Below are positions 22,875-31,409 of a stretch of 64,000 bases of DNA, piece after piece. Each line of letters begins with the position of its first letter. Within the stretch, counting starts at the first letter, position 1. The stretch is from Streptomyces sp. Root1304. GTDB lineage: Bacteria; Actinomycetota; Actinomycetes; Streptomycetales; Streptomycetaceae. The notes beneath the pieces are model-generated. The model made no database searches. It was not told the origin of the DNA and saw only the letters and a list, made by a program, of their open reading frames with translations. Location: the NCBI RefSeq assembly GCF_001426405.1, contig NZ_LMEP01000002.1, positions 259,181-323,180 on the forward strand. Direction: 5' to 3'. A program made the position numbers and the translations under genes.

Positions 22875-25316
22875 TCAGCCCACGCGGGTCAGCTTCTTGT
22901 CGAAGCCGGGCTCCACCAGGTCCGTCTGGAGGGCGACCGGGGAGCTGACCTTGCCCGTGCCCGTACCGATGGACACCTGGCCGACGATGTCGCCCGCCTT
23001 GCCCGCGTGCGGGACCGCCTTGCCGCCGTCGGTGAGCTCCAGGTCCACCTTCAGGCCCGGCCAGCCGATCGCCTTGAGCTCCTTCGTCGCCACGACCGGG
23101 GTCCGGCCGCCGAGGCCGTCGTCGATGTAGCCGAGGACCTGGCCCTTGCGGACCACGGCCGCCGAGGTGACGTCCTTCTGGGCCTGCTGGATCAGCTTGA
23201 GGCTGTTGTCGATGGCGAGCTGCAGCTTGTCGTTCAGCACCTTGGCGTTCTTCGCCCCCATGACGATGCCGAGGATGCGGCGGTTCTTGCCGTCGATGAC
23301 GGTGTTCGCCGCCCACAGCAGATTGCCGCCGGCCGGGGTCGACGAGCCGGTCTTGATGCCGTTGACGCCGGGTTCGAGCAGGATGTTGTTGTTGTTCTCG
23401 ATGCGGCCGGGGATGCCGTCCACGGTCAGGTTCGGCATGTTCACGATCTCGCGGAACACGTCGTACTGCATGACCGCCTTCGCCAGCTTCAGCTGGTCCT
23501 GCGGCGTCGACACCGTGCTGTCCAGCAGACCCGACGGGTCCGTGTACGTCGACCCGGTCATCCCGAGCCCCTTCGCGGCGGCGTTCATCTTCGCCACGAA
23601 CGCGGCCTCCGAACCGGCGTCCCAGCGCGCGAGCAGCCGGGCCACGTTGTTCGCGGAGGGGATCATCAGGAGCTCCAGGAGCTCCTTCTGGGAGTACGTC
23701 TGGCCCTCCTGGACCGCCGCCGTCGACTCGTGCGTCGCGTTGGCCTGGTCCGCGGCCTTCTTGTCGATCGTGATCTCGGGGCCCTGCTGCTTCCCCTTGA
23801 TCGGGTGGTCGCGCAGGATCACGTACGCCGTCATCGTCTTCGTGACGCTCGCGATCGGGGCCGGCTTCTGGGCGCCGTACGTGCCCACCATGCCGACGCC
23901 CTCGACCTCGACGGCGCCCTGTCCCTCACCCGGCCACGGCATCTTCAGCTCGCCGCCCTCGAAGGTGAAGGTCGGCGCGGCGGTGAGCGTCAGAGCGGGC
24001 GCGGGCAGCGGGCGCACCATCTGCACGATCGCAAACACGATCAGCACGAGGATGACCAGCGGGGTCCAGATCCGCACCCGGCGCAGCGTCGTCCGCATCG
24101 GGGTCGGCGGCGGGGGCGGCGTGTTCGTCAGCTCGGCGAGCAGGTCGAGCGGGGGCAGCGGCGGCAGGGGCTGCTGCCGCGTCCGCTCCGCCTCGGCGAG
24201 CGCGGGCGGGGTCGCCCGCGGCGAACGCGACTGCGCGGGCGTCGGCTTCGGCGCCGGCGTCGCCTTCGGAGCGGGGGTGGCGGCCGGGGCCTTCCCCGCC
24301 TCCGGAGCGGCCTTCTCGGCCTTCTGCTCGGCCGGGATGTCCGCGCGCAGCGGCAGGAAGGTGCTCGTGCGCTCGCTGTCGGGGTTCCCGGTCAGCGAGG
24401 GCGGAAGCTTCAGGGCGGTCGTCGGCTGGTCCACGGGCAGCTTGACGGCCTTGAACATGGTCGTCGGCTGGTCGACCGGGGGCTCGTCGTCGTCCGCGGC
24501 ACCGGGAGCGTCGGAGGGCGCCTCGGAGGCGGGTACGGGGGCTGCGGGGGCCGCGGCGGCTGCCGCGGGGGCCTTCGGCTCCACCGCCGGCTTCTCGGCG
24601 GCCGGCTTGCCCTCCGGCTTCTCGTCCGCCGGCTTGCCCTCCGTCGGCTTCCGCGCCGCGAACCAGGACTCCCCCGGCGCCTTCGCCTCGACGGCCGCCT
24701 TCGCCTCGACGGGCTCCTCGTCGGCGTCCGCCTCGTCGCCCTCGTCGTCCTGGGGCTCGTCCTCGGGCTCCGCCCCAGACGCGTCGTCGTCCTCAGGCTC
24801 GGTCGCGGCCTCGGACTCGTCCTCCGCCTCCGGCTCGTCCTCGGCCGTCGCCTCGTCCTCGGGCTCGTCCGGCTCCCCGGAGTCCGACTCCGGCTCCGAC
24901 TCCGGCTCCGACTCCTCCGCCGTCGCGACCCACGCCGCCACGGCCGCCTTCAGACGGTCGCTCTCCGGCTTGTCCACCGCCTCCGAGGAGGCAGCCGACT
25001 CCGACTCCGAAGCGGAGGCCTCATCCGACCCCGCATCCGACTCCGGCTCGGACTCGGACTCCGGAGCCGACGTGGGCTCCGGCTCCGACGCCGGCGCGTC
25101 GTCCTCCGGCATCCGTGGCGCGAGCGTCTTGAAGACGGCCGTCGGCTGGTCCACCTGAATCGCGGACGCCCCGGACGCCGTCGCAACCGGAGCAGACGAC
25201 GAGGCGTCTGACTCACGGAGCACGGAAAGCCGCGGATCCCGGCCGCCGCCGCCCGAGGCCGTCGTCTCCTGAGACGACCCCTGCTGCTCCGCCTTGTCGG
25301 GGGACTCGCCCGCCAC
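22875..25316 (-). CDS. membrane-anchored D-alanyl-D-alanine carboxypeptidase with long acidic tail
   Basis: An 813-residue class A/S11 penicillin-binding protein. The start is GTG 25314-25316 with GGAGGAGG before it; an upstream in-frame ATG is less well placed. Residues 1-415 are a cytoplasmic low-complexity Glu/Ser/Pro/Ala region that includes three copies of a VDQPT motif followed by a Phe- or Leu-Lys segment. One membrane helix is near 420-440. The outer catalytic domain has SVTK (Ser nucleophile, about 490), SAN (about 555) and KTGS (about 655). It trims stem-peptide D-Ala and so limits cross-linking. The long inner tail is unusual for the family and may link the enzyme to a cytoplasmic or kinase-regulated partner. 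Confidence 0.93.
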   Translation of the reverse strand: MAGESPDKAEQQGSSQETTASGGGGRDPRLSVLRESDASSSAPVATASGASAIQVDQPTAVFKTLAPRMPEDDAPASEPEPTSAPESESEPESDAGSDEASASESESAASSEAVDKPESDRLKAAVAAWVATAEESEPESEPESDSGEPDEPEDEATAEDEPEAEDESEAATEPEDDDASGAEPEDEPQDDEGDEADADEEPVEAKAAVEAKAPGESWFAARKPTEGKPADEKPEGKPAAEKPAVEPKAPAAAAAAPAAPVPASEAPSDAPGAADDDEPPVDQPTTMFKAVKLPVDQPTTALKLPPSLTGNPDSERTSTFLPLRADIPAEQKAEKAAPEAGKAPAATPAPKATPAPKPTPAQSRSPRATPPALAEAERTRQQPLPPLPPLDLLAELTNTPPPPPTPMRTTLRRVRIWTPLVILVLIVFAIVQMVRPLPAPALTLTAAPTFTFEGGELKMPWPGEGQGAVEVEGVGMVGTYGAQKPAPIASVTKTMTAYVILRDHPIKGKQQGPEITIDKKAADQANATHESTAAVQEGQTYSQKELLELLMIPSANNVARLLARWDAGSEAAFVAKMNAAAKGLGMTGSTYTDPSGLLDSTVSTPQDQLKLAKAVMQYDVFREIVNMPNLTVDGIPGRIENNNNILLEPGVNGIKTGSSTPAGGNLLWAANTVIDGKNRRILGIVMGAKNAKVLNDKLQLAIDNSLKLIQQAQKDVTSAAVVRKGQVLGYIDDGLGGRTPVVATKELKAIGWPGLKVDLELTDGGKAVPHAGKAGDIVGQVSIGTGTGKVSSPVALQTDLVEPGFDKKLTRVG

Positions 25317-25511
25317 CGTGCCTCCTCCATGCGTCATGCGTACGTTCGAACCGTGTACCGGTCCGTGTACCAGTGTCCTGTGTGAACCCCTTGGCTCCCG
25401 TGCTAGACGAGAACGACATACCTACTGGTTCCCGGATGAAGCACCCAGGCACTCTCGACAGATGAATGTGAGAGGGGTCACCCTGTCATTCATCCACGCG
25501 GGGAGGCATGG

Positions 25512-26213
25512 ATGGGCAGGAGCCGCAGAACCATTCCGGAGGAGCTTCTGCTGCTCGCTCTGGACCCGACCACGGGTACCACAGCGCAGCCGCAGTCGCT
25601 CGACCTCGGCCTGGCCGGTGCACAGCTAGTGGAGCTGGCGTTGGCAGGCCGGATAGCCCCTGACGGGGATCGTATCGCCGTGGTGATGCCACGGCCGACC
25701 GGAGATCCGACCTTGGACTCCGCACTGGAACTGCTGCGCAGGCGTGGCAGTCCGGTTCGGGCCGTCCACTGGATCGGCGGACCCCGACTGGGGCTCCGCC
25801 AGACGTATCTCTCGCATCTGGAGCGATGCGGCATGGTGCATGCCGTGGAGGGCCAGATGTGCGGGGTGTTGCCGACGACTCGCTACCAGGCGACGGACAC
25901 GGCGATCAGTCGGGAGATCCGTTCCCGGCTGGACAGTGCGATCCGCACCGGCGTACCGCCGGACCCGCGGACCGCGGCGCTTGCCGCGCTGGCCCACGCG
26001 GTCGGACTCGGGAAGCACCTCTACCCCGGAAACGAAGGACGGTCGTCGCGGTCGAGGCTGCGCGATCTGATCCGGCACGACCCGATGGGCGGACTCGTGG
26101 CGCATGCCGTGATGGACGTCCAGAACGGCGCGGCGGCACAGCCGCGCCGGAGCGCCGCGGGTGTCCCGGCGCAGCCACACGGCGGCAGCATGGCCCGCGT
26201 GGCGGCGCACTAG
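25512..26213 (+). CDS. GPP34 (GOLPH3-like) family protein
   Basis: A 233-residue soluble protein with the GPP34 fold: TIPEELLLLALDPTTG at the N-terminus, then GLAGAQLVELALAGRI, and repeated helices around SHLERCGMVHAVEG. In eukaryotes GOLPH3/Vps74 binds phosphatidylinositol-4-phosphate; the many Streptomyces copies are of unknown role and often lie near regulators. GGGGAGG precedes ATG 25512 by six bases. It is a single gene with a terminator directly after it and an XRE gene next. The final 30 residues are low-complexity. Confidence 0.88.
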   Translation: MGRSRRTIPEELLLLALDPTTGTTAQPQSLDLGLAGAQLVELALAGRIAPDGDRIAVVMPRPTGDPTLDSALELLRRRGSPVRAVHWIGGPRLGLRQTYLSHLERCGMVHAVEGQMCGVLPTTRYQATDTAISREIRSRLDSAIRTGVPPDPRTAALAALAHAVGLGKHLYPGNEGRSSRSRLRDLIRHDPMGGLVAHAVMDVQNGAAAQPRRSAAGVPAQPHGGSMARVAAH

Positions 26214-26284
26214 GCACCGGCGAGGGCCTGGGCGCAGGCACTTCGCGCTCCACCTCGCACGAACCCCACCGGGAGCCGCACAGG

Positions 26285-26317
26285 TGTGCGGGGCGGTCAG
26301 GACGGCCGCCCCGCACA
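26285..26317 (+). terminator. terminator after the GPP34 gene
   Basis: TGTGCGGGGCGG and its complement form a perfect 12-bp stem (26285-26296 and 26306-26317) with a nine-base loop, 70 bases after the GPP34 stop. Confidence 0.8.
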
Positions 26318-26437
26318 TGTGCGTTCCCGGACGCATATGTTGTGGTCGTTTTCCAGCGCACACCCGACCATTGGTGGCAGTCTGCCAAGCGGTAGATACT
26401 CACAGCTACGCAGCAGACAGCCGGAGGTGCAGTTTCC

Positions 26438-27298
26438 GTGGCGTCCAACGTCAACCCCACAGTCAGGCGACGCCGATTGGGCCAGGAGCTGCGAAGGCTC
26501 CGGGAAGCGAAGAACATGACGGCGGAGCAGGTCGCCGAGCGTCTCCTCGTCTCCCAGTCCAAGATCAGCCGGCTGGAGAACGGCCGCCGTTCGATCAGCC
26601 AGCGCGATGTCCGTGACCTCTGCGGCGTGTACGAGGTCGAGGACGAGCGCATGGTCGACTCGCTCATGCAGATGGCCAAGGACTCGCGCCAGCAGGGCTG
26701 GTGGCACGCCTTCGGCGACATCCCGTACAGCGTCTACATCGGCCTGGAGACCGACGCGGAGAGCCTGCGGATGTACGAGCCCCAGATCATCCCCGGACTG
26801 CTGCAGACGCACGCGTACGCCGAGGCCGTGATCTCCGGCGCGCTGCCGGAGTCGACGCCCGCCGAGATCGAGAAGCGGGTCACGGTCCGCACCCGCCGCC
26901 AGGAGCGCATCCGGGACGAGGAACGGCCGCTGCGCCTCTGGGCGGTGATCGACGAGGGTGCGCTGCACCGGCTCGTCGGCAACCGGCAGCTGATGGTGCA
27001 GCAGCTGGAGCACCTGATCGAGCAGTCGCACCTGCCGCACGTCACCGTGCAGGTGCTGCCGTTCGACATGGGCGCGCATCCCGGGATCAGCGGGCAGTAC
27101 TCGATCCTGGAGTTCCCGGACACCTCGGACTCGAGCGTCGTCTACATCGAGGGCGTGACGAGCGATCTGTACCTGGAGAAGGCGCAGGACGTGGGCAAGT
27201 ACAGCGTCATGTACGAGCACCTCAGGGCGCAGGCGCTGAACGCCGAGCAGACCAGGGACTTCATCGCGGAGATGGCGAAGAAGCACGCCAAGGGCTGA
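26438..27298 (+). CDS. XRE-family regulator with DUF5753 domain
   Basis: A 286-residue regulator of the WhiJ/AbaA-like class. The helix-turn-helix occupies about 14-70 (LGQELRRLREAKNMTAEQVAERL; SQSKISRLENGRRSISQRDVRDL). The DUF5753 domain (about 95-275) contains YEPQIIPGLLQTHAYAEAV and HVTVQVLPFDMGAHPGI. These genes come in pairs with small DUF397 proteins and often tune development and antibiotic production in Streptomyces; such a DUF397 gene lies 163 bases downstream. Start GTG 26438 with GGAGG ten bases upstream. Confidence 0.92.
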   Translation: MASNVNPTVRRRRLGQELRRLREAKNMTAEQVAERLLVSQSKISRLENGRRSISQRDVRDLCGVYEVEDERMVDSLMQMAKDSRQQGWWHAFGDIPYSVYIGLETDAESLRMYEPQIIPGLLQTHAYAEAVISGALPESTPAEIEKRVTVRTRRQERIRDEERPLRLWAVIDEGALHRLVGNRQLMVQQLEHLIEQSHLPHVTVQVLPFDMGAHPGISGQYSILEFPDTSDSSVVYIEGVTSDLYLEKAQDVGKYSVMYEHLRAQALNAEQTRDFIAEMAKKHAKG

Positions 27299-27363
27299 GC
27301 ACCGTACACCTCGGACTCGCTCCCACGGAAGCTCAGTTGGAATATGCCACTCGGACGTGTGAA

Positions 27364-27390
27364 CGCCGGTCCCGCCGGAGGGGACCGGCG
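27364..27390 (+). terminator. terminator between the XRE and DUF397 genes
   Basis: CGCCGGTCCC (27364-27373) and GGGACCGGCG (27381-27390) form a perfect 10-bp stem with a seven-base loop. It would partly uncouple the two genes, leaving the DUF397 gene its own promoter. Confidence 0.7.
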
Positions 27391-27461
27391 AGTAGCGTCG
27401 ATCACGCCGGCAAGAACGTTGGCGCGACACCACTGGCAGAGCAGAACCGGAGCTGAGCAGC

Positions 27462-27662
27462 ATGGCGATTATTCAGGGTGGCACGGACACCTGGACGAAG
27501 TCCTCCTACTCCGGAGGGAACGGGGCCTGCGTCGAAGTGAAGTCCCCCCTCGTGACCGCTGTCGCGGTGCGGGACTCGAAGGCCCCCGAGGGTCCGTCCC
27601 TCTCTTTCGGACCGGGAACGTGGACCGCGTTCGTCGGCGAGGTGAGCAACGGGGCCCTCTGA
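27462..27662 (+). CDS. DUF397 protein, partner of the XRE regulator
   Basis: A 66-residue DUF397 protein. The family pattern is clear: TWTKSSYSGGNGACVEV, then VAVRDSKAPEGPSLSFGPGTWTAFVGEV. These small proteins pair with XRE/DUF5753 regulators and are thought to bind and modulate them, perhaps as toxin-antitoxin-like or signal-adaptor modules. It is directly followed by a 9-bp tandem repeat tract. It has a separate promoter region after a hairpin rather than an overlapping start. Confidence 0.92.
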   Translation: MAIIQGGTDTWTKSSYSGGNGACVEVKSPLVTAVAVRDSKAPEGPSLSFGPGTWTAFVGEVSNGAL

Positions 27663-27710
27663 GCCCCGCCGCTCAAGCCGTCACCGGCACCACTCGCACT
27701 CCCCGCACGA

Positions 27711-27801
27711 CCAGCACCACCTGCACCACCAGCACCACCAGCACCACCTGCACCACCTGCACCACCTGCACCACCTGCACCACCAGCAGTACCTGCACGA
27801 C
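27711..27801 (+). repeat. 9-bp tandem repeat tract (CACCACCTG / CACCACCAG)
   Basis: About ten units of a 9-base repeat with mixed CTG or CAG ends lie right after the DUF397 gene, between converging genes. Depending on frame it would encode Thr-Thr-Cys, His-His-Leu or Pro-rich repeats, but no start codon with a ribosome binding site is in place. Confidence 0.85.
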
Positions 27802-27890
27802 CTGCAGTACGAATGAGCCCCTTCGACCGGTCCGCCGTCCTGGCCGAGGGGGCTCGGCCTTTGCCCGGAACGGACCGGGGAGGGGGCAGC

Positions 27891-28739
27891 TCAGCGCAGC
27901 TCGTCCACGTACCGGTCCGTCCCCGGCACCGTCGGGATGAACGGCGCCACCAGCTCCACCCGGCCGCCGGCCCCTCCCCCGCCCGAGGAGCCCAGCGACT
28001 CCAGGTCCGCGAAGTGCTCCGACCAGCACTCCCGGGGGTCCCGCTCCAGGAACCACAGCAGGGTCAGCCGGGTGTCGACGCCCTCGACCTGCTTCACGTA
28101 CGTCATGCGGTCACCGGGCAGCGGGGTCGGCCGGAAGACGGTGACCATCGCCGCCGGTGAACCGGCGAGCCGCCGGGGCAGCTCCCGGTTCCGCAGCCGG
28201 TCGAGCAGCGCGTCCCGTTCCTCCGGGCCCTCGGCGTCGATCACCTGGAGGATCAGCCCGGCGTAGGGGTGGTCGAGGGCGTGGAAGTCGCGCGGGCCCG
28301 CCGCCCCGTCCCGGTAGACGGTCGCCGCGTGGTCCTGGAACGCGGTGAAGACATGGGTCCGTTCCTGGTGGACGCGGGCGTCGCGGTTGAGCCGCTTGTT
28401 GATGCCGACGGTCCACTTCATGTGGTCGTCGTAGCGGCCCTCGGTGATCCAGTACGTGGAGAGGTAGCAGCCCGTGGTGACCGGCCGGGCGACGGCGGAC
28501 TTCTCGGGGCCGCGCAGGTCCTGGAGCTCGCGGGTGGCGACCCAGCGGCGGCCGGCGTACATCCAGGGCATCGCCATCGCGCCGGCGTAGTAGTGGTCGT
28601 CCTCGTACCAGCGGTTGTAGGCGTACTCGTGGCCCGGGTGCGGCTCGACCATGGTGATCAGCGCGTGGCCGGGCCGGACCCCGTACGGGCCGACGGACGC
28701 CAGCTCCGCGTACGTCTCGCTGCGGGTCTCCTCGCTCAC
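27891..28739 (-). CDS. EthD-like or dimeric-barrel protein, unknown
   Basis: A 282-residue soluble protein starting at GTG. HALITMVEPHPGHEYAYNRWYEDDHYYAGAMAMPWMYAGRRW and later DHPYAGLILQVIDAEG and MVTVFRPTPLPGD suggest two ferredoxin-like half-barrels, as in EthD or related dimeric alpha-beta barrel proteins. The role in catalysis is unknown. It diverges from an SDR gene with one palindrome of the catabolic regulon, CTGACGGGCCGTCAG at 28789-28803, in the 93-base gap. So it probably belongs to the same pathway as the genes at 52-64 kb. Confidence 0.7.
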   Translation of the reverse strand: MSEETRSETYAELASVGPYGVRPGHALITMVEPHPGHEYAYNRWYEDDHYYAGAMAMPWMYAGRRWVATRELQDLRGPEKSAVARPVTTGCYLSTYWITEGRYDDHMKWTVGINKRLNRDARVHQERTHVFTAFQDHAATVYRDGAAGPRDFHALDHPYAGLILQVIDAEGPEERDALLDRLRNRELPRRLAGSPAAMVTVFRPTPLPGDRMTYVKQVEGVDTRLTLLWFLERDPRECWSEHFADLESLGSSGGGGAGGRVELVAPFIPTVPGTDRYVDELR

Positions 28740-28788
28740 TCTCGTACCCCTCTCCCAGGTGTTCCCAAGTCGGTGACAGGGACCTACT

Positions 28789-28803
28789 CTGACGGGCCGT
28801 CAG
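28789..28803. promoter_or_regulatory. regulon palindrome, site A
   Basis: CTGACGGGCCGTCAG, a perfect 7-bp inverted repeat with a single central base. It is 29 bases before the SDR start and 49 before the divergent EthD-like gene. Confidence 0.8.
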
Positions 28804-28832
28804 ATGATTGGCCAGGGTCGGGAAGGGGTCGG

Positions 28833-29618
28833 ATGATGCTGCTCCAGGGGAAGACGGTCGTCGTGTCGGGGGTCGGGGCGGGGCTCGGGCACCGCATCGC
28901 GGAGACGGTCGTACGTGACGGGGGCAACGCCGTGCTCGGCGCGCGCACAGGGGCCAACCTCGCCAAGTCCGCGGCGGAGATCGACCCGGAGGGGAGCCGC
29001 ACCGCCCACCGGGTCACCGACATCACCGACGAGGCGCAGTGCGAAGCCCTCGCCGCGCTCGCCGTCGAGCGCTTCGGCGGGATCGACGCGGTCGTCCACG
29101 TGGCCGCCTGGGACTCCTACTTCGGGGGCCTGGAGGACGCCGACTTCGCGACCTGGCAGGGGGTCCTGGACGTCAATCTGCTCGGCACGCTGCGGATGAC
29201 CCGGGCCTGCCTGCCGGCACTGAAGGAGCGCGGGGGTTCGGTGGTCCTGATCGGGACGCAGTCGGCGGTGGCCGCGCCCACGCAGGTGCGGCAGGCGGCG
29301 TACGCGGCCTCGAAGGGGGCGCTGACCTCGGCGATGTACTCGCTGGCGCACGAGCTGGGGCCGCACCGCATCCGGGTCAACACCGTGCTGCCGGGCTGGA
29401 TGTGGGGGCCGCCGGTGCAGGCCTTCGTCCAGTTCACCGCGCACACCGAGAAGGTGCCGGAGGCCGAGGTGCTCGGGCGGCTCACCGAGCGGATGGCGCT
29501 GCCGGAGCTGGCGACGGACGGGGACGTGGCGGAGGCGGCGGTGTTCCTCGCCTCCGACCGGGCGCGGGCGATCACGGGGCAGTCGCTGCTGGTCAACGCC
29601 GGGGAGCTGATGCGCTGA
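28833..29618 (+). CDS. short-chain dehydrogenase/reductase
   Basis: A 261-residue SDR that should interconvert a secondary alcohol and ketone with NAD(P). The N-terminal nucleotide motif is VVVSGVGAGLGHRIAE (TGxxxGxG type), with VHVAAWDS in place of the usual NNAG. The catalytic tetrad shows Ser in VVLIGTQSAV, then Tyr-x-x-x-Lys in AAYAASKGAL. The end RAITGQSLLVNAGELMR is typical. ATG 28833 follows GGAAGGGG. The promoter carries regulon site A. The tryptophan in the NNAG-equivalent segment is odd and may relate to a bulky substrate. Confidence 0.92.
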   Translation: MMLLQGKTVVVSGVGAGLGHRIAETVVRDGGNAVLGARTGANLAKSAAEIDPEGSRTAHRVTDITDEAQCEALAALAVERFGGIDAVVHVAAWDSYFGGLEDADFATWQGVLDVNLLGTLRMTRACLPALKERGGSVVLIGTQSAVAAPTQVRQAAYAASKGALTSAMYSLAHELGPHRIRVNTVLPGWMWGPPVQAFVQFTAHTEKVPEAEVLGRLTERMALPELATDGDVAEAAVFLASDRARAITGQSLLVNAGELMR

Positions 29619-29779
29619 GCCGCCCCCGCCCCACCGGGGCAAGTTCACGGACATGAACGAGGGTCAGCAAGCCGAACGATTTTACTGCCCCTTGACCCTC
29701 CCCTGCATTGTCCGCGCCTTCCAACTCCCCACACCATGAACCGCGTTCACAAGGCGGACCGGACCTCAGGGAGGGCGCA

Positions 29780-31333
29780 ATGAACAGTCTCGACTGGGCC
29801 GTGCTCATCGGCTATTTCGGCGTCATGGTCGCGATCGGAGTCTGGTCCCACAAGCGCGTCGACACCGTCTCCGACTTCTTCACCGCGGGCGGCCGGATGC
29901 CCTGGTGGCTCTCCGGCATCTCCCACCACATGTCGGGCTACAGCGCCGTGATGTTCACCGGGTACGCGGGCATCGCCTACACCTACGGCGTCACCTCCTA
30001 CGTCACCTGGTCCTTCCCGATCGCCATCGGCATCGCGATCGGCGCCCACCTCTTCGCGCCCCGCCTCAACCGGCTGCGCTCCCGCCTCCGGGTCGCCTCC
30101 CCGCTCGAGTACCTCAAGGACCGCTACGACCTCCCCACCCAGCAGGCCCTCGCCTGGTCCGGCGTCCTCCTGAAGATCGTCGACGTCGGCGCCAAGTGGG
30201 CCGCCATCGCGACCCTGCTCTCGGTCTTCACCGGCATCTCCCTCAACCAGGGCATCCTCATCACCGGCGTCGTCACCGGGATCTACTGCACGGTCGGCGG
30301 CCTCTGGGCCGACGCCCTCACCGAACTGGGGCAGTTCGTCATCCAGCTCCTCGCCGGCGTCGCGATGCTCGTCGCCGTCCTCGGCAGGCTCGGCGGCTTC
30401 AGCGCGTTGTGGACCGTGTGGGACCGGCCCGAACTCCAGGGCCACACCGCACCGACGGCCGGCCCGTACACGATGACGTTCCTGCTCGCGTACCTCTTCA
30501 TCAAGACCTTCGAGTACAGCGGCGGCATGTGGAACCAGGCCCAGCGGTACATGGCCACCCCGTCCGCCCGCGAGGCCACCCGCTCCGGGCGGCTCTCCGC
30601 CGTGCTCTGGTTCGTCTGGCCGCTCGTCCTCTTCTTCCCCATGTGGTGCGCGCCGCTGCTCGTCGACCCGAAGAAGCCCGACGGCTCCGACGCGTACGCC
30701 CTGATGACCGAGCAGCTGCTGCCGCACGGCCTCCTCGGGCTCGTCGTCGTCGGCTTCTTCTCGCACACCATGGCCATGTGCTCCTCCGACGCCAACGCCA
30801 TCGCGGCCGTCTTCACCCGGGACATCGCGCCCGTCCTCAGCAAGGCGGCCCGGAGCTGGACGCAGCGGGCCGGGCTGCTCGCCGCGCGCTGGTCGACGAT
30901 CGCCTTCCTCGGCCTGTCGATGGCGGTCGCCACCCAGGTCAACTCCCCCGCCTTCAAGGACATCATCACCGTCGTCATCAAGTGGGTCGCCGGGCTCATG
31001 GGCCCGATCGCGATCCCCTTCATGCTCGGGCTGCTCCGCGCCTTCCGGAAGTCCGGCCCGACCGCGGCGCTCGTCTCCTGGGCCGCCGGGCTCTTCGCCT
31101 TCTGGCTCACCAACTACGGCCTCGACGGCGTCGAGCTCCAGATCCAGATCGTCGCGCCGCTCGCGACCTCGCTCGTCCTCTACGTCCTCATCGGGTACGT
31201 GAAGCCGGAGGACACCCCGGAGCGGGACGCGCTGCTGGCCACGATCGGCTCGGACGGGGGCGGGGACGGGGCGGACGGCGCCGCCGCTCTTCCCGCCCAG
31301 GCGGGCGAGCGGACCGATCAGCCGCTCGCCTGA
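29780..31333 (+). CDS. sodium:solute symporter (SSS family)
   Basis: A 517-residue transporter with about 13 membrane helices, starting MNSLDWAVLIGYFGVMVAIG. The family pattern DFFTAGGRMPWWLSGISHHMSGYSAVMFTGYAG near the N-terminus is characteristic of the SSS (SGLT-like) group, and ARGGAR-like tail motifs give way here to an acidic C-terminus. The substrate is unknown; close relatives carry sugars, amino acids or organic acids. GGGAGGG precedes ATG 29780. It follows the SDR by 160 bases but has no regulon palindrome of its own. Confidence 0.9.
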   Translation: MNSLDWAVLIGYFGVMVAIGVWSHKRVDTVSDFFTAGGRMPWWLSGISHHMSGYSAVMFTGYAGIAYTYGVTSYVTWSFPIAIGIAIGAHLFAPRLNRLRSRLRVASPLEYLKDRYDLPTQQALAWSGVLLKIVDVGAKWAAIATLLSVFTGISLNQGILITGVVTGIYCTVGGLWADALTELGQFVIQLLAGVAMLVAVLGRLGGFSALWTVWDRPELQGHTAPTAGPYTMTFLLAYLFIKTFEYSGGMWNQAQRYMATPSAREATRSGRLSAVLWFVWPLVLFFPMWCAPLLVDPKKPDGSDAYALMTEQLLPHGLLGLVVVGFFSHTMAMCSSDANAIAAVFTRDIAPVLSKAARSWTQRAGLLAARWSTIAFLGLSMAVATQVNSPAFKDIITVVIKWVAGLMGPIAIPFMLGLLRAFRKSGPTAALVSWAAGLFAFWLTNYGLDGVELQIQIVAPLATSLVLYVLIGYVKPEDTPERDALLATIGSDGGGDGADGAAALPAQAGERTDQPLA

Positions 31334-31409
31334 ACCGGGCCCCCCGGCCCCTCGTCCCGGGCGCCGAGCGGACCGGTCGACCCCTCGTCCCGGGCGCCGA
31401 GCGGACCGG

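Noticed and set aside
27344-27940. A frame with Thr-Thr-Cys repeats as a lanthipeptide-like precursor
   Set aside because: There is no ribosome binding site or start near the repeat, the frame overlaps the DUF397 gene, and no modification enzymes are nearby.
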